DNA from: Pseudomonas costantinii
Lineage (GTDB): Bacteria > Pseudomonadota > Gammaproteobacteria > Pseudomonadales > Pseudomonadaceae
Assembly (NCBI RefSeq): GCF_001870435.1
Contig: NZ_MDDR01000052.1
Location: forward strand, 1-64,000
Length of the DNA: 64,000 nucleotides
Direction of reading: 5' to 3'
Notes under the pieces: model-generated
What the model was told of the DNA's origin: nothing
What the model saw: the letters and a program-made list of their open reading frames with translations, nothing else
Databases searched by the model: none
Program-made: the position numbers and the translations under genes
In this document: positions 1 through 11,700 of the stretch, one piece after another
Layout of the letters: every line of letters begins with the position of its first letter
Numbering within the stretch: position 1 is the stretch's first letter

Positions 1-3000
1 GGCTTCGGTCGGACCATAGCCGTTGAGCAAGTGTTGCGGCGCGCCGTCCTTGAGCACCCGGGCAATCACGCTCGGGTCGAGTACATCGCCGCCGACGATC
101 AGGTAACGCAACTGCGGGAAGACCGCCAACAGCCCCTCGGCGTACTGATGGAACAACCCGGCAGTCATCCACAACACGCTGACCGCTTGCTCCTGCAACA
201 GCGCGGCGAAATCGGTCTGGGACAGCAGCGTGTCCTGGTCGACCACCACCACCGCGCCGCCATTGAGCAACGGTGCCCACACATCGAGAGTGCTAGCGTC
301 GAACGCCGGGTTGGAGGCAAACGCCACACGATCGTGCTGATTGAAATCGGCATAGCCGTTGTTGATCACCAACCGCGTGATCGCCCGGTGCGGCACCAGC
401 ACGCCCTTCGGCGTGCCGGTAGAGCCGGAGGTGTACATGATGTACGCCGCCGTCTCGGCCAATTGCTCAAGCGCCGGGTTATGCTCAGGCTCAACACTCA
501 GGTCCAGGGTGTCCAGGTCCAGACGACGCGCGCCTTCCGGCACCTCAATCGAGGTCACGCTCAGCAACAGCTGCGCGCCGCTGTCCGAAATCATGAAGCC
601 TTGACGGTCCAGCGGTGCATGGACGTCCAGCGGCACATACACCGCCGCGCACTTGCTGATTGCCAGTTGGCTGACCAGCAGGTCCAGGGAACGCTCCAGC
701 AGGATCGCCACGCGGTCGCCGGGGGCCACGCCCTGACTGATCAAGTGATGGGCCAACTGGTTGGCACGCCGGTTCAATTGCGCATAGCTCAAGGACTGCT
801 CGCCATGCACCGCTGCCAACGCCTGCGGATTTGCCGCCGCATGGGCTTCGAACTGCACATGCAAGGTGTGCGTGTGCGGGTAATCCCTGGCAGTACGGTT
901 GAACCCCTGCAGCACTTGATGACGCTCAGCCTGCGGCAGCATCGACACGCCGTTAAGTGGTGCGGATGGCGTATGTTCCAGGGCATCGACCAGTTGCTCG
1001 ATGACCGTATTGAAGTAAACACAGATTTTCTCTGCACCCATCGCGGCAACCGCCAATGCGCTCAGGCTGAACTGCTCGCCCAGGTCGTTGACACTGACAC
1101 TCAGCGGGTAGTTGGTGCGCTCATGCACGTCAATCACATCAATACCGCGCCATGCGTACTGGTACTCGGCTTGCTCGGCCGCTGATGGCACCGCGCTGTG
1201 CCGGTAGTTGAGCAAGGCACTGAATAACGGAGTGGAATGCGCGACGCTGCTGCAACGTTGCGCCAGCGCCAACGAGGCATGCTCATGGCCAAGCAAGCCA
1301 CTTAAGCTGGCGTGGGTGGCCTTGACCGCCGCCTGCACCGCTTGGCCGTCGATATCGACACGCAAGGGCAAGGTGTTGATAAACATGCCCAGCGCACGGT
1401 CGGCGCCGTCACCACCTTGCATGCGGCCCATCATCACCGTGCCGAACACCACGCGGTCGGTATGGGCAACAACGCTTAACACCCGTGCCCAGGCCAGGTG
1501 AAACACGCTGGCCGGGCTGACGCCCAGTTGCCGGGCACGTGCACGCAGGCGGCGGCTCAGGCCCGCGTCCAGGGTCAGGTCGGCTTCGTCGACGCTCGCC
1601 CCGTCATCCTCGATCGTCTGGAGGCCAAACGGCAGGGTCGGCTCGTCGATGTCCGCCAACATCTCGCGGAAGAATGCTTCATGTTGCTGTTCACTGACCC
1701 CGAGACGCGCCTGGGCGACGTAATTGCGATACGGCACCGCCGCCCCCAGGCGGTCGGTGTGCCCCAGCAGATACGCCTGCATTTCATGCTGCACCACCTC
1801 CACGGCGGTGTGATCAAGCACCAAGTGGTGAAACAAAAAGAACGCGACGATCTTCCCGCTCGCCGCATCATGGGCGTAGACCACGCGCATCAGCGGCGCC
1901 TGGTTCAGATTGAGACGGGCATAACGCACCTGCACATCGGCGCGTAATTGTTCGGCCACCGGAATAGGGCCAGGAGTCGGCATGAACTGTTCAACCGGCA
2001 ACTGCGCGTGGCGCAACACCACCTGCATCGGCTGATCGAGCCCTTCCCAGAGCACAGCGGTGCGCAGGATGTCATGGCGCTCGACCACCTGTTGCAGGGC
2101 TTGGCAAAACGCCTGCAACCGCTCGCTGTCAGCAAATGCAAATTGCGACTTGAGCACGTACGGATCACGGTGCGCGGCCGACAAGTGCAGGTAGAGAATG
2201 CCTTCCTGCAACGGCGCCAGCGGGTAGATGTCTTGCACATTGGCTGCACCACCGGGCACAGCAGCAGTGATCAGGTCGATGTTGGCCTGGCTGATCCGCG
2301 CCAGCGGCAGCAGGTCCGGGGTGATGTGCGTGAGGCCCGGCACCAGCAGATTGGCCGGCACCTGCACTTCGTGGCCACTGCCCACTGCTGCCGCCAGGGC
2401 CGCCAGGGTTGGCTGGCTGAACAACACGCGCACATCCGCCTGCAAGCCCGCCTGGCGCATGCGTTCCACTAGGTTGACGGCCAGCAATGAATGCCCGCCC
2501 AGCTCGAAGAAGTGGTCATGGCGCCCCACTTGCTCGACCTTGAGCACGTCCGCCCAGATCTGCGCGAGAGTGGTTTCCAACTCACCCTGGGGCGCGGCAT
2601 AACCACGGCTGAGCATCGACTCAAGTCCCGGCTCCGGCAGGGCCTGGCGGTCGAGTTTACCGTTGGCGGTCAGCGGCAGGTTGTCCAGGCGCACGTAAGC
2701 GGCCGGCACCATGTACTCCGGCAACTGCGCCTGCAATGCGCTGCGCAGGGCCTCGATGTCCACCGGCTGCGGTTGAGTGAAGTGTTCGGTGAAGTACGCC
2801 ACCAGCCGACCGTCACGGGCCAGTACCACCGCTTCGCGAATCTGCGCCTGCTCGCCCAGGCGGCTTTCGATTTCGCCCAGTTCGATGCGCACGCCACGGA
2901 TTTTCACCTGGTCATCGTTACGCCCCAGGTACTCCAGGGTGCCGTCCTCGCGCCAGCGCACCAGGTCACCTGTGCGGTACATGCGCGCCTGCGGGTCGCA

Positions 3001-5757
3001 ACTGAACGGGTCCTTGAGGAAACGTTCGGCAGTCATTTGCTCGCGGTTCAGGTAACCCCGCGCCACCCCGGCACCGGCCACATACAGCTCACCGGCCACC
3101 CCTTGAGGCAGCAGTTGCTGTTGCGCATCCAGCACGTACACCTGCGCGTTGGCCACCGGTTTGCCGATGTGCAGGGTCTTGCCGGCCTCGATCAAGCCGG
3201 AGGTGGCGACGACCGTGGCTTCAGTCGGGCCGTAGTTGTTGACCAGGTTGAAACGCCGGGGCGTATTGAACTGGCGCAAACGGTCGCCGCCAATCAGCAG
3301 GGTCTTCAGGGTCGGGTGTTCCAGGTGCTGGCTGAAGGCGTACTCTGCCACGGGCGTCGGCAGGAAGCTGACATCCAACGGCTGGACTACCCACCACTGC
3401 AGCAGCGCATCAATGTCTTCATGGGCTTGCTGCGCGGGCGGCAGGTGCAGAGTCGCGCCTGCGCACAAGGCCGGCCAGACCTCCCAAGCCATGGCGTCGA
3501 AACCGAAACCGGCGACACTGGAGGTATGGCTGCCGGCGTGCAGCTCGAACGCATCGCAATGCCAGTTCACCAGGTTTTCCAGGGTCTGGTGTTCGACCAT
3601 GACCCCTTTGGGCTGGCCAGTGGAGCCGGAGGTATAGATCACATAGGCCAGGTGCGCCGGAGTCAGGCCGGCCACCTTCGGATTGTCGGCCGGCGCGGCG
3701 TGCCAGGCATTGGAATTCAGATCAATGACCGGGACAGACAGCCCGGTGACCAGGGCGGCGGTCGCCGTCTGGACCAGCACCGCCACGGGGGCACTGTCTT
3801 GCAACAGGTAGGCAATACGCTCCTGGGGGTGCGCCGGGTCCACCGGCACGTAAGCCGCGCCAGCCTTGAGGATCGCCAGCAGCCCCACCAGAGTTTCGAC
3901 GCTGCGTCGAGCGCAGATAGCGATGCGATCGTCGGGGCCAACCCCCCATTCGATCAAGTGGCGAGCCAGTTGGTTGGCCTGCTCGTTGAGCTGTTGATAG
4001 CTCAATTGCTGCTCGCCCTGGCGCACGGCCACCGCCTGGGGCAGCGCCAGCGCGCGGGCCTCGAACAAGGCGTGAATGGTCTGCCCACGCGGGTAATCTC
4101 TGGCCGTGTTATTAAAACCGGCCAACTGGCTGTCCCGCTCCTCGGCGGGCACGATCGGCAAGGCCTGCATCGGCGTGGCGTGACCCTGCTCCAGCGCATC
4201 GACCAGGCTGTGCAGCGCGGTGAGCATATAGCCGAGGATGCGCGGCAACGGCATGCTGGCCACGCCTTGCAACGTCAGGTTGAAGTCCTCACCGACGTCA
4301 TCCACCGACAGCACCAGGGGATAGTTGCTACGCCCTTCACCGCCGAGCAACTCGATACCGTCCCATTGCGGCGCGCTCGACGCCGGCGCCTGGCTCTGGC
4401 GATAGTTGATCAAAGCACTGAACAACGGCGTAGGCGCGGCCACGCCGCTGCAACGCTGGGCCAGCGCCAGCGGCGCGTGTTCGTGCCCCAACAGGCGCGT
4501 CAAGCGCACATGGGCGGCCTTGGCTGCAGCCTGTACGTCCAGCGCGCCTACATCCAGACGCAGCGGCAACGTATTGATAAACAGCCCGAGCCCGCGCTCA
4601 CTGCCCTCTCCCCCCCCCATGCGCCCCATCAGCACAGTGCCGAACACCACGTCGTCACGCCCAGAAATTCGCCCCAGTACCTGGGCCCAGGCCAAGTGAT
4701 GCAGGCTGGCGACACTGACCACCTGCTGCCGGGCCTGGGCACGCAGGCGCCGACTCAAGTCGGCGCCCAGTACGTGGACCAACTCGTGCACCTGCTCGTC
4801 GCCCTGCACATCCTGATGACCGAAAGGCAGCGTCGGCTCATCCAGATCGCCGAGCATGTCGCGGAAGAATCCTTCGTGTTCCTGCACCGTCGTGCCCAGA
4901 CGCGCCTGGGCCACATAGTTGCGGTACGGCACCGCCGCGCCGAGTGGCTCGACACCGCCGTACAAGCAGGCGTGGATCTCCTGATACACCACCTGCATGG
5001 CCACATGGTCAATGGCAATGTGATGAAACAGCAACATCGCCACCCAACGCTGGTTGGCCGGGTCTTCGGCGAAAACCACTCGCAGCAACGGCGCCTGGTC
5101 CAGGTGCATGTGCATGGCGCGGGTGTCGAAGCGTCGGTACAACTGCTCAGTGATCGGCCCTTCGGCCGGGTCGAGTGCCACCTCGTTGATCACCAGTTGT
5201 GACTGGCGCCAGACCACTTGCACCGGTTCATCCAGACCTTCCCAGGCAATGCTGGTGCGCAGAATATCGTGACGATTGATTACCTGCTGCAAGGCCTGGG
5301 CAAATGCCTCAAGACGTGGCCGCGTGGTGATCGCGAACTGTGAGCGCATCAGGTAAAGGTCACCTTGGCGCGCCGTCACGTGGTGGTAGAAAATCCCTTC
5401 CTGAAGCGCCGCCAACGGGTAGATGTCCTGCACATTCGCAGTACCGCCGGGCACCATGGCGACGATACGGTCGATGGCCGTCTGGTTCAGGTTCACCAGT
5501 GGCAACATCGCCGGGGTGATCAGGGGGCAGTCGGGGGCGATGGCATTGGTCGGTACGTCGACCTGCCCGGTCCGCTGCGCCGAGTAATCGCCGGCATTGA
5601 TCAAGGCGATCAGCGCGGCCTTATGCTCGCGCAGCGAAGCCAGCACCCCTGGCTCGCTTAAGGCCAGTTTATTGCCCTGCAACACGAGTTGATCGCCCTT
5701 GACGGACAGCTGCACGTCCTTTTCTTTCAGTGTTGCCAACAGTTCGATAACACTCAC
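1..5757 (-). CDS. Lipopeptide NRPS, second synthetase (modules 4-5, C-terminus outside window)
   Basis: Non-ribosomal peptide synthetase that continues the chain begun by the gene upstream; 1919 residues are visible and the reading frame is open at the window edge. It starts at a GTG sharing GTGA with the stop of the first synthetase, so translation is probably coupled. Residues 1-50 look like a TubC-type N-terminal docking domain. Then follow C (about 60-500; HHVTARQGD near 126 and HHIAIDH near 246, a dual condensation/epimerisation pattern), A (YTSGSTG near 709; pocket D-A-W-F-L-G-N-V-V, a Leu code), T (LGGHSLL near 1088), C (HHLVLDH near 1312, but an altered first motif LHLSAAHRD near 1192) and A (near 1600 onward; D-A-L-W-I-G-G, a Val code). 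The predicted Leu4-Val5 agrees with tolaasin and sessilin. Pocket residues were aligned by eye; family and module order are certain, the exact product is inferred. Confidence 0.95.
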   Translation of the reverse strand, partial: MSVIELLATLKEKDVQLSVKGDQLVLQGNKLALSEPGVLASLREHKAALIALINAGDYSAQRTGQVDVPTNAIAPDCPLITPAMLPLVNLNQTAIDRIVAMVPGGTANVQDIYPLAALQEGIFYHHVTARQGDLYLMRSQFAITTRPRLEAFAQALQQVINRHDILRTSIAWEGLDEPVQVVWRQSQLVINEVALDPAEGPITEQLYRRFDTRAMHMHLDQAPLLRVVFAEDPANQRWVAMLLFHHIAIDHVAMQVVYQEIHACLYGGVEPLGAAVPYRNYVAQARLGTTVQEHEGFFRDMLGDLDEPTLPFGHQDVQGDEQVHELVHVLGADLSRRLRAQARQQVVSVASLHHLAWAQVLGRISGRDDVVFGTVLMGRMGGGEGSERGLGLFINTLPLRLDVGALDVQAAAKAAHVRLTRLLGHEHAPLALAQRCSGVAAPTPLFSALINYRQSQAPASSAPQWDGIELLGGEGRSNYPLVLSVDDVGEDFNLTLQGVASMPLPRILGYMLTALHSLVDALEQGHATPMQALPIVPAEERDSQLAGFNNTARDYPRGQTIHALFEARALALPQAVAVRQGEQQLSYQQLNEQANQLARHLIEWGVGPDDRIAICARRSVETLVGLLAILKAGAAYVPVDPAHPQERIAYLLQDSAPVAVLVQTATAALVTGLSVPVIDLNSNAWHAAPADNPKVAGLTPAHLAYVIYTSGSTGQPKGVMVEHQTLENLVNWHCDAFELHAGSHTSSVAGFGFDAMAWEVWPALCAGATLHLPPAQQAHEDIDALLQWWVVQPLDVSFLPTPVAEYAFSQHLEHPTLKTLLIGGDRLRQFNTPRRFNLVNNYGPTEATVVATSGLIEAGKTLHIGKPVANAQVYVLDAQQQLLPQGVAGELYVAGAGVARGYLNREQMTAERFLKDPFSCDPQARMYRTGDLVRWREDGTLEYLGRNDDQVKIRGVRIELGEIESRLGEQAQIREAVVLARDGRLVAYFTEHFTQPQPVDIEALRSALQAQLPEYMVPAAYVRLDNLPLTANGKLDRQALPEPGLESMLSRGYAAPQGELETTLAQIWADVLKVEQVGRHDHFFELGGHSLLAVNLVERMRQAGLQADVRVLFSQPTLAALAAAVGSGHEVQVPANLLVPGLTHITPDLLPLARISQANIDLITAAVPGGAANVQDIYPLAPLQEGILYLHLSAAHRDPYVLKSQFAFADSERLQAFCQALQQVVERHDILRTAVLWEGLDQPMQVVLRHAQLPVEQFMPTPGPIPVAEQLRADVQVRYARLNLNQAPLMRVVYAHDAASGKIVAFFLFHHLVLDHTAVEVVQHEMQAYLLGHTDRLGAAVPYRNYVAQARLGVSEQQHEAFFREMLADIDEPTLPFGLQTIEDDGASVDEADLTLDAGLSRRLRARARQLGVSPASVFHLAWARVLSVVAHTDRVVFGTVMMGRMQGGDGADRALGMFINTLPLRVDIDGQAVQAAVKATHASLSGLLGHEHASLALAQRCSSVAHSTPLFSALLNYRHSAVPSAAEQAEYQYAWRGIDVIDVHERTNYPLSVSVNDLGEQFSLSALAVAAMGAEKICVYFNTVIEQLVDALEHTPSAPLNGVSMLPQAERHQVLQGFNRTARDYPHTHTLHVQFEAHAAANPQALAAVHGEQSLSYAQLNRRANQLAHHLISQGVAPGDRVAILLERSLDLLVSQLAISKCAAVYVPLDVHAPLDRQGFMISDSGAQLLLSVTSIEVPEGARRLDLDTLDLSVEPEHNPALEQLAETAAYIMYTSGSTGTPKGVLVPHRAITRLVINNGYADFNQHDRVAFASNPAFDASTLDVWAPLLNGGAVVVVDQDTLLSQTDFAALLQEQAVSVLWMTAGLFHQYAEGLLAVFPQLRYLIVGGDVLDPSVIARVLKDGAPQHLLNGYGPTEA

Positions 5758-8700
5758 AGGACCATCTCCATTCTTTCCGTAATTGCGGCGTATTCCCACA
5801 GCGTGGAGTGCTCGAACAGCGCCTTGACGTTGGCCTCGATACCTTCCTGGCGTAAGCGCCCGATCAGGCTGACCGCCAATAACGAATGCCCGCCCAGCTC
5901 AAGGAAGTTGTCGTGGCGACCGACGCGTTCGACGTTCAACAACTCCGTCCAGAGCCGGGCCATGGCGGTTTCAATTTCGCCTTGAGGGGCTTCGTATGCA
6001 TGGGTGCGCAGCGCTCCCACGTCCGGCGCCGGCAGGGCCTTGCGGTCGAGCTTGCCGTTGGGGCTCAGCGGCAGCGCGTCGAGGTGCACGAACACCTGCG
6101 GCAGCATGAACTCCGGCAATTGCTCCAACAGGTGGGCGCGCAGGGCCTCGGTGGCGGCCGGTACGCCGGTGTAATAGGCCACCAGGCGTTTGTCGCCCGG
6201 CACGTCTTCGCGGGCCAACACCGTGGCTTCCTGGATGTGCGGGAATTCGCCCAGGCGCGCCTGGATTTCCCCCAACTCGATACGCACGCCACGGATTTTC
6301 ACCTGGTCATCGTTGCGGCCCAGGTACTCGATGTTGCCGTCGGGCAAATAGCGTGCGACGTCACCGGTGCGGTAGATCCGCCCGGTGCTGTAAGGGTCCT
6401 TGAGGAAGCGTTCGGCGTTCAGCTCAGGACGGTTCAGGTAGCCACGGGCAACCTGCACGCCGCCGATGAACAGTTCACCGCTGACTCCCAGTGGTACCGG
6501 CTGCAAGTGCGCGTCGAGCACGTACATGCGCACGTTGCCAATCGGCTTGCCGATCGGCGTGTTGTCCGGGGTAACGGCGCCATTGCAATCCCACGCCGTC
6601 ACTTCCACTGCGGCTTCGGTGGGGCCGTAGTGGTTGAACAAGGCGCTGCCCGGCAATTGCGCCTTGAAGCGTCGCACCAGGCTGCCTGGCAAGGCTTCAC
6701 CGCTGCACATTACCCGCGCCAACCCGGCTGCCTGGCTGACATCACCATGGGCCAGGAACACGTCAAGCATCGACGGCACGAAATGCACCGTGGTGATGTG
6801 TTCGGCCTGAATCACCTCACACAGGTATGCAGGGTCTTTGTGCCCACCAGGGCGGGCCATAACCAGACGCGCACCGGTGAACAGCGGCCAGAAGAATTCC
6901 CACACCGACACATCGAAGCTGAACGGGGTTTTCTGCAAGAGCGCATCCGAGCTGTCCAGGCGATAGGTGTCCTGCATGCACAACAAGCGGTTGACCACCG
7001 GGCTGTGTTCGTTGATCACACCCTTGGGCTTGCCGGTGGAGCCGGAGGTGTAGATCACGTAGGCCTGGTGCTGCGGGGTCAATTCGGCAATCAGCGGGTT
7101 GCTTGCCGACTGGTGTTGCCAGGTGACGAGCTCCAGGTCGACCACCGGCACAGCGACGTCACCCAGCAAGGCGCGAGTGGCGCTTTGCACCAGGACCACG
7201 GACGGCGCGCTGTCTTCAAGCATGTAGGCCAGGCGGTCCAGCGGGTAAGCCGGGTCCAGTGGTACGTAACCGCCGCCGGCCTTGAGGATCGCCAGCAAAC
7301 CGATGACCATCTCGGCGCTCCGTTCAACGCAGATGCCAACCCGGGACTCCAGCACTACACCCTGTTCGCGCAGATGATGGGCGAGGCGATTGGCGCGTTG
7401 GTTCAGCTCGCGGTAGCTCAGGCGCTGACCGTCCGCCAGCAGCGCAATGGCGTCCGGCGTGCGCTGCACCTGGGCTTCGAACAGGCCGTGAATCGTCTGT
7501 TGCAGCGCGTGATCCTTGACGGTGTCGTTGAAGCGCACCAGCAGGGTTTCACGCTCGGCTAGCGGTATCACCGAGAGTTGCTGCACGGCAGTGTGCGGCG
7601 CCGTCTCCAGCGCCTCCACCAACTGCTGCAAGGCGGTCTGCATGTAGGCCGCTACGCGCTGGGCATTCACACCGGTGGTCTGCACTCCGAGCAAGAAACC
7701 TTCGCCCTGGTCGTCCACCGACAGCATGCACGGGTAGTTGGTGCGTTCGCGCACCTCCAGCACTTGCGCACCGGACCAGTACTGCGGCCCTTCGCTTTCC
7801 AGCAACGGGCTGTGCCGGTAGTTGAGGATTGAACTGAACAGCGGCGACGCAGCCGGCACGGCGCTGCAACGCTGCGCCACCACCAGCGGTGCATGCTCGT
7901 GACCTAACAACGCGGAGAGCCGGGCGTGCACGGCGCGCGCAGCGGCACGCACGCCTTGCTCACCGACGCTGACGCGCAGCGGCAACGTATTGATGAACAT
8001 GCCCAGCGCCCGGTCGGCGCCGTCACCACTCTGCATGCGACCCAGCAACACGGTGCCGAACACCACGTCATCACGCCCACTGACGCTGGCCAGCACTCTG
8101 GCCCAGGCCAGGTGATGCAGGCTGGCGGCGCTGATGCCCAAGTGGCGCGCCTGCGCACGCAAGCGCCGGCACAGCGGCGCATCCAGTTGGATCTTGGCCT
8201 CCTCAGCCGACAGCCCGTCACCCTGCACTTCCTGCAGACCGAACGGCAGGGTCGGCTCGTCGATGTCGTTGAGCATCTCGCGGAAAAACTGTTCGTGGTC
8301 GGCCTGGCTGACGCCCAACAGCGCCTGCGCCACGTAATTGCGGTACGGCATCGCTGCGTCCAATTGCGCGAAGCCGCCGCTGCGGTAGGCAAGGACCTCC
8401 TCGCTGATCACATCCAGCGCGGTGTGGTCCATGGCGATGTGGTGGAACAGCAACATCGCCAACCAGCGCTGGTTGGCTTCATCGTGCACATAGGCCAGGT
8501 GCAGCAGCGGTGCCTGGCTCAACACCAGACGCACCTGGCGCGGGTCGAAGCGCGCGTGCAATTGTTCCAGCACACTGCCCTGGGCCGGGTCGAAATACAG
8601 TTCTTCGAGGGGCAGTTCGGCGCGGCGCAGCACCACTTGCACCGGCTGTTCGAGGTCGTCCCAGAGGATCGCGGTGCGCGTGATGTCATGGCGGTCAATC

Positions 8701-11700
8701 ACCGCCTGCAGGGCCTGGGCAAAGGTGTCGAGTTGCTCGCGGTTTTCCAGGCTGAAGGTGGCCTGCAACAGGTAGGGATCTCCTTGTTCGCTGGTGATGT
8801 GGTGATACAGGATGCCCTGCTGCAACGGCGCCAACGGGTAGATGTCCTGCACATTGCGCGCACCACCGGGCACCCGAGCGACGATGCGGTCCAGGGTGTC
8901 CTGGTCGAGGTTGATCAAACTCAGCATGTCGGCGCGGATGTGTGCGCAGTCAGCCGGGATTCCATTGGCCGGTACCTGGATTTCGCTGCCGCCGCCCACG
9001 GCCGCCGCAAGGGCCGCCAATGTCGGCTGGCCGAACAGCACGCGCACGTCGGCGCTAAGGCCCAGTTGGCGCATACGCTCGATGAGTTTGACTGCCAACA
9101 GCGAGTGACCACCCAGCTCAAAGAAGTTGTCCTGGCGGCCCACGCGGGCCACGCCCAGCACCTGGCTCCACAGTTCGGCCAGGGTGGTCTCGATGGCGTT
9201 GTGCGGTGCTTCATATTCACGGCTGGCAAACGCCTCAACATCCGGCACCGGCAAGGCACGGCGGTCGAGTTTTCCGTTGGGCGACAGCGGCAGCGCGTCC
9301 AGTTGCACATAGGCCGCCGGAATCATGTAGTCGGGCAGCAGCGCTTGCAGATGCTCGCGCAGCGCGTCGATACCCGCCGGCACCGCCTCGGCGTGGGCAG
9401 TGAAATAGGCCACCAGGCGCTTGTCGCCGGGGCTGTCTTCGCGCACCAGCACCGCTGCATCGCGGATGCCGGGATGCTGGGCCAGGCGCGCTTCGATTTC
9501 GCCCAGTTCCACACGGAAACCGCGAATCTTGATCTGGCCGTCGTTGCGGCCCAGATAATCGATTTCGCCGTCGCGTTGGTAGCGGCCCAAGTCACCGGTT
9601 TTGTACAGACGGCCCTGGGAGACAAACGGGTCGGCCAGGAAGCGCTCGGCGGTCAGGTCATCGCGGTGCAAATAGCCACGGGCCACGCAGGCACCACCGA
9701 TGTAGATCTCACCGGCGACACCCAGCGGCACCGGCTGCAGGTGTTCGTTGAGCAGGTAGATACGCGTATTAGCCACGGGCACGCCAATCGATGGCAACAC
9801 CGGCCACAACGTGGCATCACCGTCCAGGGTCAGGGCCGTGGTGACGTGGGACTCGGTAGGCCCGTAGTGGTTGTGCAGGCGGCAGCCGGGCAGGCGCAGG
9901 AACAACTCACGCATCGGTTCGCTGATACGCAGTTGCTCACCGGCTGTGATCACATCGCTCAGCGCACAAGGCAAACGCCCGAGTTCAGGCGTCTCGGCCA
10001 CGGCTTCGGCCAGCGCTTGCAGGGCGATGCACGGCAGGAACAGACGCTGGACGCCTTGCTCGCAGATATGCCGGAACAATTCGCGAAAATTCAGCCGCAA
10101 GTCGCCCGGAATCAATGACAGTTCACCACCGGCACACAAGGTGCTGAAGACTTCCTGAAAGGCCACGTCAAAGCCCAGTGCAGCGAACTGCAAGGTACGT
10201 TGGGCCGGACGGCCATCGGTCAGGGTTTGTGCAATCTGCCACTGCATCAGGTTGACCAGTGGCCCGTGGGGCATGGCGACGCCCTTGGGCTGCCCGGTGG
10301 AACCGGAGGTGTAGATCACGTAGGCCAGGGCATCGGCATCCAGGCCCGGAACTTGCGGGTTGTGCGCGGGCTGCGCATCGATACCGTCGGCGGCATCCAG
10401 CAGCAAGGTCGGCACGCTGGACAGGCTGAAACGCTGCGCCAGGCGCTGCTGGGTCAGCAAGGCCTTGGGCGCACTGTCTTGCAGCATGTAGGCCAGGCGC
10501 TCATCCGGGTAGGCCGGGTCCAACGGTACGTAACCCGCGCCGGCCTTGAGAATCGCCAACAGGCCCGCGACCATTTCCAGGCTGCGTTCGGCGCAAATCG
10601 CCACGCGGTCGTTGGCCCCGATGCCGTCGGCGATCAGGCGGTGGGCAATCCGGTTGGCCAGCACGTTCAAGTCACCGTAGCTCAGGGACTGACCGTCGTA
10701 GGTCACGGCGATTGCGTCAGGCTGGCGCTGCGCCTGTGCTTCGAACAGCGTGTGCACGGTCGCGGTGACCGGGTATTCAATATCGAAGGCGTTGAAGTCG
10801 GCCAGCAGCACCTGACGTTCGGCGTCCGGCAGGATCGCGAGGCTGTGCAATGCTTGATCCGGCTGGTGCTCCAGGGCGTCAGCGATGGCTTCCAGCACAC
10901 GGTGCATGTAGCCGCAGATGCGCTTCGGTTCGACGCCGGCCACGGCCTGCACACTCAGACCGAAGGAGTCACCGAGGTCGTCCACCGACAACATCAGCGG
11001 GAAGTTGGTGCGTTCTTCGCCACCGGCCATTTCCACACCGGCCCACATCAGGGCCTTGCCGGCATCTTCCGCCGACTGTGCGCCGACCGCGGCATGCCGG
11101 TAGTTGAGCAACGCGCTGAACAACGGTGTCGGCGCCGCCACACCACTGCAACGTTGCGCCAGGGACAGCGGCGCATGTTCATGGCCGAGCAAGGCGGCCA
11201 GACGCGCGTGGGTGGTTTTCAGCGCGCGTTCGACGCCTTGATCACCCGCTTCTACGCGCAACGGCAAGGTGTTGATGAACATGCCGAAGGCGCGGTCGGC
11301 GTCCTCGCCACTGCTCAGGCGGCCCATCAACACGGTGCCGAACACCACGTCGCGGCGCGCGGCCAGATGCCCGACCACCTGGCCCCAGGCCAAGTGATGC
11401 AGGCTGGCATTGCTCACCCCCAGACGTCGGGCCTGGGCACGCAGGCGCTGACCAAGCAGCGGCGCCACCGGCAAGCTGGCTTGCGCAACATCCCGACCAT
11501 CACCCTGCACATCCTGCAGGCCGAACGGCAAACTCGGCTCGTCGACGTCGCCGAGCATCTCGCGGAAAAATGCCTCATGGGCAGCCTGGTTAATGCCCAG
11601 GCGGGTCTGCGCCACGTAATTACGATACGGCACCGACGGCGCCAGTTGATCGCCGCGGCCTTGCGCCAGCGCCTCGATTTCCTGGCCCAGCAACGCCAGC

